64,000 nt of DNA from Pseudomonas shahriarae. Its GTDB lineage: Bacteria; Pseudomonadota; Gammaproteobacteria; Pseudomonadales; Pseudomonadaceae. The stretch's first letter is position 1. The number at the start of each line of letters is the position of its first letter. The DNA is taken from positions 4,505,001 to 4,569,000 of the forward strand of contig NZ_CP077085.1 in NCBI RefSeq assembly GCF_014268455.2, in the 5' to 3' direction. The notes beneath the pieces were generated by a model. The model was not told the origin of the DNA. It saw only the letters and a list, made by a program, of their open reading frames with translations, and did not search any database. The translations under genes and the position numbers were made by a program. Positions 35,068 to 43,828 of the stretch are shown here, one piece after another.

Positions 35068-35796
35068 ATGTCCGTACACACTATGGAAACCCTGGCGCTG
35101 TTTGACAGCGCGCCTTACCAGAACGCCTTCAGCGCCCGCGTGATTGCCGTCAGCGAACAGGGCGTGGCCCTGGAGCACACCCTGTTCTACCCCACCGGGG
35201 GTGGCCAGCCCGGAGACACCGGTTACTTCACTCTGGCGGACGGCAGCCGAGTCAACGTGACCGGGACTGTGCGCGACCCGGTACTGCGCTCGATCATCTG
35301 GCATCAAGTGGAACACTGCCCCGAGTCATTGCGCGCAGGCGCACAGGTAGACGCCGGCCTGGACTGGGAGCGGCGCTACCAGCACATGAAGATGCACACC
35401 TGCCTGCATCTGCTGTGCTCGATCATCGACGCGCCGGTGACCGGTTGCAGCATCAGCGCCGACAAGGGCCGCCTGGATTTCGACCTACCGGAAATGACCC
35501 TGGACAAGGAGAGCATCACCCGCGACCTCAATGCCTTGATCGAGCAGGCCCATGAGGTCAAGTCGCTGTCGATGCCGGCGTCCGAATATTCCACCCTGCT
35601 GCAGATCACCCGCACCCAGGCGGTCGCGCCCCCGGTGATCCAGGGCGCGGTGCGGGTGATTGAAATTGCCGGCATTGATATCCAGCCGTGTGGCGGCACC
35701 CATGTGGTCAACACCGAAGAAATCGGCCGGGTGTTCTGCGAGAAAATCGAGAAAAAAAGCAAGCACAACCGGCGGGTGATCCTGCGGTTCGAGTGA
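35068..35796 (+). CDS. AlaX-type alanyl-tRNA editing protein
   Basis: The 242-residue protein (ATG at 35068, GGAG eight bases before; ATG at 35062 overlaps the previous stop) has the AlaX beta-barrel (HTLFYPTGGGQPGDTG) and the zinc site H110/H114 (HxxxH) with C208/H212 (CGGTH). AlaX-M proteins hydrolyse Ser- or Gly-tRNA(Ala). As last gene of a sulfur-amino-acid operon it may clear tRNA mischarged by the operon's product. Both metal motifs are intact, so it should be active. Confidence 0.9.
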   Translation: MSVHTMETLALFDSAPYQNAFSARVIAVSEQGVALEHTLFYPTGGGQPGDTGYFTLADGSRVNVTGTVRDPVLRSIIWHQVEHCPESLRAGAQVDAGLDWERRYQHMKMHTCLHLLCSIIDAPVTGCSISADKGRLDFDLPEMTLDKESITRDLNALIEQAHEVKSLSMPASEYSTLLQITRTQAVAPPVIQGAVRVIEIAGIDIQPCGGTHVVNTEEIGRVFCEKIEKKSKHNRRVILRFE

Positions 35797-35813
35797 AGCA
35801 TCAAGCTGCCAAC

Positions 35814-35824
35814 GGGGGGGGGGG
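35814..35824 (+). repeat. Homopolymer of 11 G
   Basis: An uninterrupted G11 tract sits between the AlaX gene and the convergent coiled-coil gene, inside a stem (TGCCAA/TTGGCA) that could act as a weak terminator. It is intergenic, so length changes would not shift a reading frame. Confidence 0.8.
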
Positions 35825-35851
35825 TAAACGCCCCTATTGGCACGCTTGCCT

Positions 35852-36769
35852 TTACTTCGCCTGGGCTTTGATCTGGGCACTCAATTGCTGGACTTGCTGT
35901 TGCAGTTGGGTAATCACCTGGGTGAACTCAGTCATCATTTGATCTATACGTGCGCGCAGTTGCTGGTTGTCGCGCATGAGATCGTCGGCGCTGCGGTTCG
36001 CCGGTGGCGTTGGCTCATGGGTCTGAGCCGCTGCTGGAGCGTCCTCGGCACCGGGCGCTTGCTCAGCCGATGGGGGAGCCGACGGGGCATTGCCGTCAGT
36101 CTTCGGACCTGCGGCAGGGGCTTCGTTTGCGGAGGCATCTGCCCCCCCCATTTTCTGGGTCAACGCCTGGATCTGCTTTTGCAGCTTAGTCACCACCGCC
36201 GTGAACTGGGTTTGCAGGCGCTCAATCGTCTCGCGCAGTTGGTCATTTTCAGCAGTCAGCTGCTCGAGGCTACGAGGTGCCTCCGACCCCGACACCGGCG
36301 TGTTGTTGTCTGCGCGAGCACTGGCTTCAGGCGGCACTTTGCCCTGCCCTGCTTCTGCGCGGCCACTGGCATCTTGTTTCGATGGGGCGCCCCCTTTTGC
36401 AGGGCTCTCCATCATGCCGGCTTGCTGCCCCAGGTTTGCTATCTGCTGTTCAAGCTCAGTGATTATCGGCGTGAAGTGGGCAACCAACTGGTTAAGACTG
36501 TCACGCAGCTGGTTGTTTTCCTGGGAGAGCTGCGCCAGTTGAGGCGAGTTAGTACTGGCATTGGATGACGGTGCATTGACCAGGCCTTTATGTGCCGCAA
36601 ACTGCCCACGCTGCTGCGCAGTCATCGGTGGGCGGGGTGGAGTTGAATCTGCTTGCGCGCCGGGCGGGGCATCCGTTTCAGCACGGCCTTCGTTCTGCAC
36701 GGACGCTGGTTTGGGAGGCATTTCATAGGGCTGGCTGGGTGCGTACTGCGAATGACTTACGCTCGTCAT
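35852..36769 (-). CDS. Triplicated coiled-coil protein, candidate type III secreted protein
   Basis: The 305-residue protein (ATG at 36769, AGAGGTCC upstream) is not from a family I recognise. It has three copies of a 40-residue coiled coil at 77-116, 167-206 and 260-299, each with the pattern ENxQLRxxLxxL...FTxxITxLQxQI. They are separated by 50-residue Ala/Pro/Ser-rich linkers and start about 90 residues apart. There is no cysteine, signal peptide or membrane segment. The first 15 residues (MTSVSHSQYAPSQPY) are Ser-rich, lack acidic residues and have Val at position 4, as in P. syringae type III substrates. A near-consensus hrp box lies 82 bases upstream. A cytoplasmic scaffold protein is the alternative. 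Confidence 0.75.
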   Translation of the reverse strand: MTSVSHSQYAPSQPYEMPPKPASVQNEGRAETDAPPGAQADSTPPRPPMTAQQRGQFAAHKGLVNAPSSNASTNSPQLAQLSQENNQLRDSLNQLVAHFTPIITELEQQIANLGQQAGMMESPAKGGAPSKQDASGRAEAGQGKVPPEASARADNNTPVSGSEAPRSLEQLTAENDQLRETIERLQTQFTAVVTKLQKQIQALTQKMGGADASANEAPAAGPKTDGNAPSAPPSAEQAPGAEDAPAAAQTHEPTPPANRSADDLMRDNQQLRARIDQMMTEFTQVITQLQQQVQQLSAQIKAQAK

Positions 36770-36850
36770 AGTGGACCTCTCAGATTCAGGTAGTTGATTC
36801 ACGGGCATTGCATCCCGGATGCCCCGGCAAAAACAGGTCATCTGGCTATC

Positions 36851-36878
36851 TGATTGGTCATTATCGGAATAAGGTTCC
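36851..36878 (-). promoter_or_regulatory. HrpL-type ECF promoter (hrp box)
   Basis: On the minus strand GGAACC (36878-36873) is followed after 15 bases by CCAATCA (36857-36851). The HrpL consensus is GGAACC, 15-16 bases, CCACnnA, so there is one mismatch. It points at the coiled-coil gene starting 82 bases downstream. Confidence 0.6.
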
Positions 36879-36939
36879 GGCGATGTCGGGCGTACGAATA
36901 GCAAAGTATGTCCACTTCACAACTCGCCGCCCGACGCCC

Positions 36940-38424
36940 TCATATCACCCACAAATCCACAAACCGGTTCACCGGCGTCGCTTCAAGCCGTGCCTGATCC
37001 TTGCACAGTGCAAAAATCTCGGCGCTGCGCTGCGCGGGGAAGCGTGTCCCCAGGTTGGCCTTGAACTTGTCTTCCAGCAAAGGAATGCCATCCGCCCGGC
37101 GCCGACGATGGCCAATCGGGTATTCCACCGCGACCTGCTCGGTGCTCGAACCATCGGTGAAGAACACCTGCACCGCGTTGGCAATGGAACGCTTGTCCGC
37201 TTCCAGGTACTCGCGGCTGTAGCGTGGATCTTCGACGATTTCCATTTTGCCGCGCAACTCATCAATGATCGGGTGCGCTGTATGGAACTCATCTTCGTAC
37301 TGCTCGGCGACCAGGTTGCCAAACGCCAGGGGCACGGCTGTCATGTATTGCAGGCAATGGTCGCGGTCGGCCGCATTGGCCAGTGGGCCGACCTTGGAAA
37401 TGATGCGAATGGCCGACTCGTGGGTGGTGATCACGATGCGCTCGATCTCGTGCAAGCGGTGCCTGACCTGCGGGTGCAAGGTGACAGCAGCTTCACAGGC
37501 GGTCTGGGCGTGGAACTCTGCAGGAAAGCTGATCTTGAACAGCACGTTTTCCATCACATAAGTGCCATAGGGCTGGGGCAAACTGAATGCGCGCTTGTCC
37601 TCAGGCTTGAGGGCCAGGTCCTTGTTGGTGTGACTGAACAACACGTCGTAGAAGCCCCACTGCGGTGCGCTCAGCACGCCGGGGATGCCCATCTCGCCAC
37701 GCAGAGCGATATCCGCCAGACGTACACCACGACTGGATGCATCCCCCGCCGCCCAGGATTTGCGTGACCCGGCGTTTGGCGCATGCCGGTAGGTCCGCAA
37801 GGCCTGACCATCGACAAAGGCATGAGACAGTGCCGACAGCATCTGTTCGCGGTTGGCCCCCATCAACTTGGCACAGACCGCAGTGGAGGCCACTTTCACC
37901 AACAGCACATGGTCAAGACCGACGCGGTTGAAGGAGTTTTCCAGGGCAATCACACCCTGGATTTCGTGGGCCATGATCATCGCTTCCAGCACCGCGCGCA
38001 CGGTCAGCGGCGCCTCGCCATGGGCCACGCGTTTTTGCGACAGGTGATCAGCGACGGCGAGAATGCCACCGAGGTTATCCGAAGGATGGCCCCATTCGGC
38101 GGCGAGCCAGGTGTCGTTGTAATCGAGCCAACGCACGATGCAGCCGATGTCCCACGCGGCCTTGACCGGGTCCAGGCGATAGGACGTACCCGGCACCCGC
38201 GCACCGAACGGCACCACTGTGCCTTCGACAATCGGTCCCAAATGCTTGGTGCACTCGGGAAAACGCAGGGCCAGCAGGCCACAACCGAGGGTGTCCATCA
38301 GGCAGTTGCGGGCGGTGTCCAGGGCATCCGGGGAGTCGATGCGGTAGTTGAGGACGTAATCGGCAATGTCCTGCAAAACCGGGTCGTAGTCGGGGCGGTT
38401 GTTCTGGTCGACGTTGGCGCTCAT
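36940..38424 (-). CDS. prpD: 2-methylcitrate dehydratase
   Basis: The 494-residue MmgE/PrpD protein starts [24 protein letters not shown] and keeps [20 protein letters not shown] and the [10 protein letters not shown] stretch of the family. In an operon with acnD and prpF its role in the cycle may be partly redundant, since AcnD-PrpF also convert 2-methylcitrate to 2-methylaconitate and 2-methyl-cis-aconitate. It is the last prp gene, separated from prpF by a REPIN. Confidence 0.94.
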   Translation of the reverse strand: MSANVDQNNRPDYDPVLQDIADYVLNYRIDSPDALDTARNCLMDTLGCGLLALRFPECTKHLGPIVEGTVVPFGARVPGTSYRLDPVKAAWDIGCIVRWLDYNDTWLAAEWGHPSDNLGGILAVADHLSQKRVAHGEAPLTVRAVLEAMIMAHEIQGVIALENSFNRVGLDHVLLVKVASTAVCAKLMGANREQMLSALSHAFVDGQALRTYRHAPNAGSRKSWAAGDASSRGVRLADIALRGEMGIPGVLSAPQWGFYDVLFSHTNKDLALKPEDKRAFSLPQPYGTYVMENVLFKISFPAEFHAQTACEAAVTLHPQVRHRLHEIERIVITTHESAIRIISKVGPLANAADRDHCLQYMTAVPLAFGNLVAEQYEDEFHTAHPIIDELRGKMEIVEDPRYSREYLEADKRSIANAVQVFFTDGSSTEQVAVEYPIGHRRRRADGIPLLEDKFKANLGTRFPAQRSAEIFALCKDQARLEATPVNRFVDLWVI

Positions 38425-38536
38425 GGCAGTACTCCAAAATGGGTTGGGTGTGTTCCTTCCTCAGGCTCAGGGTGGGTGGTTTGTGGCAGGTCTGAATGCC
38501 TGCTCTCGTACATAAATCCAGAGGCCGCCGCCCCCT

Positions 38537-38625
38537 TGTGGGAGCGGGCTTGCCCGCGATAGCGCTGGATCAGTTGGTATCTGCGTGACTGACACGCCGC
38601 TCTCGCGGGCAAGCCCGCTCCCACA
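38537..38625. repeat. REPIN (paired REP), class GTGGGAGCGGGC
   Basis: TGTGGGAGCGGGCTTGCCCG and its inverted copy ending at 38625 flank a short spacer. It lies between prpF and prpD inside the operon. Confidence 0.88.
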
Positions 38626-38660
38626 CAAGCCCGCTCACATATCGGGGCCGGCGCAGAGCT

Positions 38661-39851
38661 TTAGAATGCGTCGCCGGGCACGCGCACGTAGCCTTCCATC
38701 AAGACCCGCGCACTGCGGCTCATGATGGCTTTCTTTACCACCCATTCGCCGTTGACCTGGCTGGCTTCGGCGCCCACGCGCAAGGTGCCGGACGGATGCC
38801 CGAAGCGCACGGCGTTGCGTTCCACACCGCCCGCCGCGAGGTTGACCAGGGTTCCGGAAATCGCCGCCGCCGTGCCAATCGCCACCGCCGCCGTCCCCAT
38901 CATCGCGTGGTGCAGCTTGCCCATGGACAGCGCGCGCACCAGCAGATCCACATCGCCGGCCTTGATCGCCTTGCCACTGGAGGCCAGGTAATCCGCAGGC
39001 TTGGCCACAAACGCCACCTTCGGCGTGTGCTGGCGCTGGGCCGCTTCGTCCAGGTGCTTGATCAGGCCCATGCGCAATGCACCATAGGCCCGTACCTGCT
39101 CGAACATGGCCAGGGCTTTGGGATCGCTATTGATCGCGCCTTGCAGCTCGGTGCCGGTGTAGCCGAGGTCTTCGGCGTTGATAAAAATCGTCGGGATCCC
39201 GGCGTTGATCAGCGTCGCCTTGAAGGTGCCGACACCCGGTACTTCCAAGTCGTCGACCAGGTTGCCGGTAGGGAACATCGAACCGCCGCCGCCCTCTTCT
39301 TCCGCTGCCGGGTCCATGAACTCCAGTTGCACTTCCGCCGCCGGGAAGGTCACACCATCCAGCTCGAAGTCGCCGGTTTCCTGCACCGCGCCGTTGGTGA
39401 CGGGCACATGGGCGATGATGGTCTTGCCGATATTCGCCTGCCAGACCCGCACCACGGCCACGCCGTTGTGGGGAATGCGGGCCGCATCCACCAGGCCGCT
39501 GCTGATGGCAAACGAGCCGACCGCCGCTGACAGGTTGCCGCAGTTGCCGCTCCAGTCTACGAACGGCTTGTCGATGGAGACCTGGCCAAACAGGTAGTCC
39601 ACGTCATGCTCGGCGCGGGTGCTCTTGGCGAGGATCACGGTTTTGCTGGTACTCGAGGTGGCACCGCCCATGCCGTCGATCTGTTTGTCATAGGGATCGG
39701 GGCTGCCGATCACCCGCAGCAGCAAGGCATCGCGCGCCGCACCCGGGACCTGGGCCGATTCGGGCAGGTCCTTGAGGTTGAAAAACACGCCCTTGCTGGT
39801 GCCGCCACGCATGTAGGTGGCGGCGATCTTGATTTGCGCTACGTGTGTCAT
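38661..39851 (-). CDS. prpF: 2-methylaconitate cis-trans isomerase
   Basis: The 396-residue PrpF family protein starts MTHVAQIKIAATYMRGGTSKGVFF and contains the SGNCGNLSAAVGSFAI active-site region. It isomerises the 2-methylaconitate made by AcnD. It is 11 bases after acnD in the same operon. Confidence 0.96.
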   Translation of the reverse strand: MTHVAQIKIAATYMRGGTSKGVFFNLKDLPESAQVPGAARDALLLRVIGSPDPYDKQIDGMGGATSSTSKTVILAKSTRAEHDVDYLFGQVSIDKPFVDWSGNCGNLSAAVGSFAISSGLVDAARIPHNGVAVVRVWQANIGKTIIAHVPVTNGAVQETGDFELDGVTFPAAEVQLEFMDPAAEEEGGGGSMFPTGNLVDDLEVPGVGTFKATLINAGIPTIFINAEDLGYTGTELQGAINSDPKALAMFEQVRAYGALRMGLIKHLDEAAQRQHTPKVAFVAKPADYLASSGKAIKAGDVDLLVRALSMGKLHHAMMGTAAVAIGTAAAISGTLVNLAAGGVERNAVRFGHPSGTLRVGAEASQVNGEWVVKKAIMSRSARVLMEGYVRVPGDAF

Positions 39852-39862
39852 GGTTATCCTCT

Positions 39863-42457
39863 TCAGGCGGTCGCCGCCGATTCCAGGAAGTCCTGGGCAA
39901 AACGCTGCAACACGCCGCCCGCCTCGTAGATCGACACTTCTTCAGCGGTGTCCAGGCGGCAGGTCACCGGCACTTCGACACGCTCGCCATTCTTGCGGTT
40001 GATCACCAGGGTCAACTGCGCACGCGGGGTGCGCTCGCCGATCACGTCATAGGTTTCGCTGCCATCAATCTGCAGGGTCTTGCGGTCAGTACCCGGCAAA
40101 AATTCCAGGGGCAGCACGCCCATGCCCACCAGGTTGGTGCGGTGGATGCGTTCGAAGCCTTCGGCGGCAATCGCTTCCACACCCGCCAGGCGCACGCCCT
40201 TGGCCGCCCAGTCGCGGGACGAACCCTGGCCGTAGTCGGCGCCGGCAATGATGATCAGCGGCTGCTTGCGCTCCATGTAGGTTTCGATGGCTTCCCACAT
40301 CCGTGTGACCTTGCCTTCCGGCTCGATGCGCGCCAGGGAACCCTGCTTGATCTTGCCGTTTTCCTGGACCATTTCATTGAACAGCTTGGGGTTGGCAAAG
40401 GTCGCGCGCTGGGCGGTCAGGTGGTCGCCGCGGTGCGTTGCATACGAGTTGAAGTCGACCTCCGGCAGGCCCATTTTCGCCAGGTATTCGCCGGCGGCGC
40501 TGTCGAGCATGATCGCGTTGGACGGCGACAGGTGGTCAGTGGTGATGTTGTCCGGCAGCACCGCCAGCGGGCGCATGCCCTTGAGCGGACGCGCACCGGC
40601 CAGGGCGCCTTCCCAGTACGGCGGGCGGCGGATGTAGGTGCTCTGCGGGCGCCAGTCGTACAGCGGCGTGACTTTCGGGCCGGTGTCCTCGTGGATCGCA
40701 AACATCGGGATGTAGACCTGGCGGAACTGCTCCGGCTTGACCGAGGCCTTGACCACTGCGTCGATTTCTTCATCGCTCGGCCAGATGTCCTGCAGGCGGA
40801 TTTCCTTGCCGGTGGCGTCCAGGCCCAGCACGTCCTTCTCGATATCGAAGCGGATGGTACCGGCAATCGCATAGGCCACCACCAGCGGTGGCGAAGCCAG
40901 GAATGCCTGCTTGGCGTACGGGTGGATGCGCCCGTCGAAGTTGCGGTTACCCGAGAGCACGGCGGTGGCGTACAGGTCGCGGTCGATGATTTCTTGCTGG
41001 ATCACCGGATCGAGTGCACCGGACATGCCATTGCAAGTGGTGCAAGCGAAGGCCACGACGCCAAAACCCAGCTGCTCCAACTCGCTGGTCAGCCCGGCTT
41101 CGTCGAGGTACATGGCCACGGTTTTCGAACCCGGCGCCAGGGACGACTTGACCCACGGCTTGCGGGCCAACCCAAGCTTGTTGGCATTGCGCGCCAGCAG
41201 GCCGGCGGCGATCACGTTGCGTGGGTTGCTGGTGTTGGTGCAACTGGTGATGGCGGCGATGATCACCGCGCCGTCGGGCATTTGCCCCGGCACGTCATCC
41301 CATTGCCCGGAAATGCCCTTGGCCGCCAGGTCGCTGGTGGCCACGCGGGCGTGCGGGTTGCTCGGGCCGGCCATATTGCGCACGACGCTGGACAGGTCGA
41401 AGCTCAGGCCACGCTCGTATTGCGCGCCCTTGAGGTCATCGGCCCACAGGCCGGTGTGCCGCGCATACTGCTCGACCAGGGCGACTTGTTCGTCTTCACG
41501 CCCGGTGAGCTTGAGGTAAGCGATGGTCTGCGCGTCGATGTAGAACATCGCCGCCGTGGCGCCGTATTCCGGAGCCATGTTGGAGATGGTGGCCCGGTCG
41601 CCCAGGGTCAGGGCCGAGGCGCCTTCGCCGAAGAACTCCAGCCAGGCACCGACAACTTTCTGCTGGCGCAGGAACTCGGTCAGGGCCAGCACCATGTCGG
41701 TGGCGGTGATGCCCGGTTGCAGCTTGCCCGTCAGTTCGACGCCAACGCTTTCCGGCAGGCGCATCCACGACGCGCGGCCAAGCATCACACTCTCGGCTTC
41801 CAGGCCGCCGACGCCGATGGCGATTACGCCCAGGGCGTCAACGTGGGGGGTGTGGCTGTCGGTGCCGACGCAGGTATCCGGGAAGGCCACGCCGTCACGC
41901 ACCTGGATCACCGGGGACATTTTCTCCAGGTTGATCTGGTGCATGATGCCGTTGCCCGGCGGGATCACATCGACGTTTTTGAAAGCCTTTTTGGTCCACT
42001 CGATAAAGTGGAAACGGTCTTCATTGCGGCGGTCTTCAATGGCGCGGTTTTTCTCGAAGGCCTGCGGGTCAAAACCTCCGGCCTCGACGGCCAGGGAGTG
42101 GTCGACGATCAGTTGGGTCGGCACCACCGGGTTGACCTGGGCTGGGTCGCCGCCTTGCAGGGCAATGGCGTCACGCAGGCCGGCGAGGTCTACCAGGGCG
42201 GTCTGGCCGAGGATGTCATGGCACACCACCCGGGCCGGGAACCAGGGGAAGTCGAGGTCGCGCTTGCGCTCGATCAATTGGCTCAGGGAAGCGTTGAGGG
42301 TCGCCGGGTCGCAGCGACGCACCAGGTTTTCGGCGAGCACGCGGGAGGTGTAAGGCAGCGTGGCGTAGGCACCGGGGGTGATGGCCTCGACAGCCGCACG
42401 GGCGTCGAAGTAATCCAGGCGGCTGCCGGGGAGCGGTTTGCGAAATTCAGTGTTCAT
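39863..42457 (-). CDS. acnD: Fe/S-dependent 2-methylisocitrate dehydratase
   Basis: The 864-residue aconitase-family protein (ATG at 42457, MNTEFRKPLPGSRLDYFDAR) has the three cluster cysteines in ITSCTNTSNPRN and FACTTCNGMSG, and the TDSHTPHVDALG and NFDGRIHP motifs. It dehydrates 2-methylcitrate in the AcnD-PrpF branch of propionate catabolism. Neighbouring prp genes settle its identity against AcnA. Confidence 0.96.
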   Translation of the reverse strand: MNTEFRKPLPGSRLDYFDARAAVEAITPGAYATLPYTSRVLAENLVRRCDPATLNASLSQLIERKRDLDFPWFPARVVCHDILGQTALVDLAGLRDAIALQGGDPAQVNPVVPTQLIVDHSLAVEAGGFDPQAFEKNRAIEDRRNEDRFHFIEWTKKAFKNVDVIPPGNGIMHQINLEKMSPVIQVRDGVAFPDTCVGTDSHTPHVDALGVIAIGVGGLEAESVMLGRASWMRLPESVGVELTGKLQPGITATDMVLALTEFLRQQKVVGAWLEFFGEGASALTLGDRATISNMAPEYGATAAMFYIDAQTIAYLKLTGREDEQVALVEQYARHTGLWADDLKGAQYERGLSFDLSSVVRNMAGPSNPHARVATSDLAAKGISGQWDDVPGQMPDGAVIIAAITSCTNTSNPRNVIAAGLLARNANKLGLARKPWVKSSLAPGSKTVAMYLDEAGLTSELEQLGFGVVAFACTTCNGMSGALDPVIQQEIIDRDLYATAVLSGNRNFDGRIHPYAKQAFLASPPLVVAYAIAGTIRFDIEKDVLGLDATGKEIRLQDIWPSDEEIDAVVKASVKPEQFRQVYIPMFAIHEDTGPKVTPLYDWRPQSTYIRRPPYWEGALAGARPLKGMRPLAVLPDNITTDHLSPSNAIMLDSAAGEYLAKMGLPEVDFNSYATHRGDHLTAQRATFANPKLFNEMVQENGKIKQGSLARIEPEGKVTRMWEAIETYMERKQPLIIIAGADYGQGSSRDWAAKGVRLAGVEAIAAEGFERIHRTNLVGMGVLPLEFLPGTDRKTLQIDGSETYDVIGERTPRAQLTLVINRKNGERVEVPVTCRLDTAEEVSIYEAGGVLQRFAQDFLESAATA

Positions 42458-42527
42458 CGTCAGGACTCGGTCACGGTAGTTACAAAAGGAAGACCTGTGC
42501 CGCCCCAGAATTGGAATGAGGTCAAAA

Positions 42528-42617
42528 TGTGGGAACGGGCTTGCTCGCGAATGTGGTGTGTCATTCAACACATTCAGTGACTGTTACCCCGTATTCGCGA
42601 GCAAGCCCGCTCCCACA
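42528..42617. repeat. REPIN (paired REP), class GTGGGAACGGGC
   Basis: TGTGGGAACGGGCTTGCTCG and its inverted copy ending at 42617 flank a 50-base spacer, between prpC and acnD within the operon. Confidence 0.88.
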
Positions 42618-42659
42618 CTTTTGATTCGGCTACCAATTCCGGATTGTCGGTCTCCCCAC

Positions 42660-43787
42660 TCAGCGACGTTCGATTGGCACGAACTTGCGCTGCTCGACGC
42701 CGATGTACTCGGCGCTTGGACGGATGATGCGGTTGTTGGCGCGCTGCTCAAACACATGCGCCGCCCAGCCGGTCAGGCGTGAGCAGACGAAGATCGGGGT
42801 GAACAGCTTGGTCGGGATGCCCATGAAGTGGTACGCCGAGGCATGGTAGAAGTCGGCGTTGGGGAACAGTTTCTTCTGTTCCCACATGGTCTTGTCGATG
42901 GCTTCGGAGACCGGGAACAGCACCTTGTCGCCCACTTCATCGGCGAGTTTTTTCGACCAGCCCTTGATCACCTCATTGCGCGGGTCGTTGTCTTTATAGA
43001 TCGCGTGGCCAAAGCCCATGATCTTGTCCTTGCGTTCCAGCATGCCGAGGGTGCCTTTCACGGCGTCTTCGGCCGAGGAGAAACGCTCGATCATTTCCAT
43101 CGCCGCTTCGTTGGCACCGCCATGCAGCGGGCCGCGCAGGGAACCGATGGCGGCGGTGACGCAGGAATACAGGTCGGACAGGGTCGAGGCACACACACGA
43201 GCGGTGAAGGTCGAGGCGTTGAATTCGTGCTCGGCGTAGAGGATCAGCGACACGTTCATGACTTTTTCATGCAGCTCGCTCGGCTTCTTGCCATGCAGCA
43301 GGTGCAGGAAATGCCCGCCGATGCTCGGCTCGTCGGTCACGCAGTCGATGCGCTTGCCGTCGTGGCTGAAGCGGTACCAGTAGCACATGATCGCCGGGAA
43401 CGCGGCCAGCAGGCGGTCAGTGACATCGCGCTGCACGCTGAAGTCTTTTTCCGGTTCGATATTGCCGAGGAACGAGCAACCGGTGCGCATCACGTCCATC
43501 GGGTGGGCGTCGGCAGGGATGCGTTCCAGCACTTCCTTGAGCGCCTGGGGCAGGTCACGCAGCTTGCTCAGCTTGGCGCTGTAGGCCGCCAGCTCGGCCT
43601 TGCTCGGCAATTCGCCGTACAACAGCAGGTAGGCGACTTCTTCAAACTGCGCGTCGGCGGCCAGTTCACGCACGTCGTAGCCGCGATAGGTCAGGCCGGC
43701 ACCGGCCTGGCCCACGGTGGACAGTGCCGTCTGCCCGGCCACCTGGCCACGCAGGCCGGCGCCACTCAGTACTTTTGCTTCAGCCAT
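42660..43787 (-). CDS. prpC: 2-methylcitrate synthase
   Basis: The 375-residue citrate-synthase-fold enzyme starts MAEAKVLSGAGLRGQVAGQTALSTVG. The catalytic HGGANEAAMEMI and GFGHAIYK histidines are present. It condenses propionyl-CoA with oxaloacetate. prpB lies 41 bases upstream. Confidence 0.96.
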   Translation of the reverse strand: MAEAKVLSGAGLRGQVAGQTALSTVGQAGAGLTYRGYDVRELAADAQFEEVAYLLLYGELPSKAELAAYSAKLSKLRDLPQALKEVLERIPADAHPMDVMRTGCSFLGNIEPEKDFSVQRDVTDRLLAAFPAIMCYWYRFSHDGKRIDCVTDEPSIGGHFLHLLHGKKPSELHEKVMNVSLILYAEHEFNASTFTARVCASTLSDLYSCVTAAIGSLRGPLHGGANEAAMEMIERFSSAEDAVKGTLGMLERKDKIMGFGHAIYKDNDPRNEVIKGWSKKLADEVGDKVLFPVSEAIDKTMWEQKKLFPNADFYHASAYHFMGIPTKLFTPIFVCSRLTGWAAHVFEQRANNRIIRPSAEYIGVEQRKFVPIERR

Positions 43788-43828
43788 GGTTCTTCTCCAA
43801 TTTTGTAGTTATCTGGGAGGCGCTGCGC

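Noticed and set aside
39845..42580. 911-codon plus-strand frame opposite acnD
   Set aside because: Antisense shadow of acnD; no recognisable domain.
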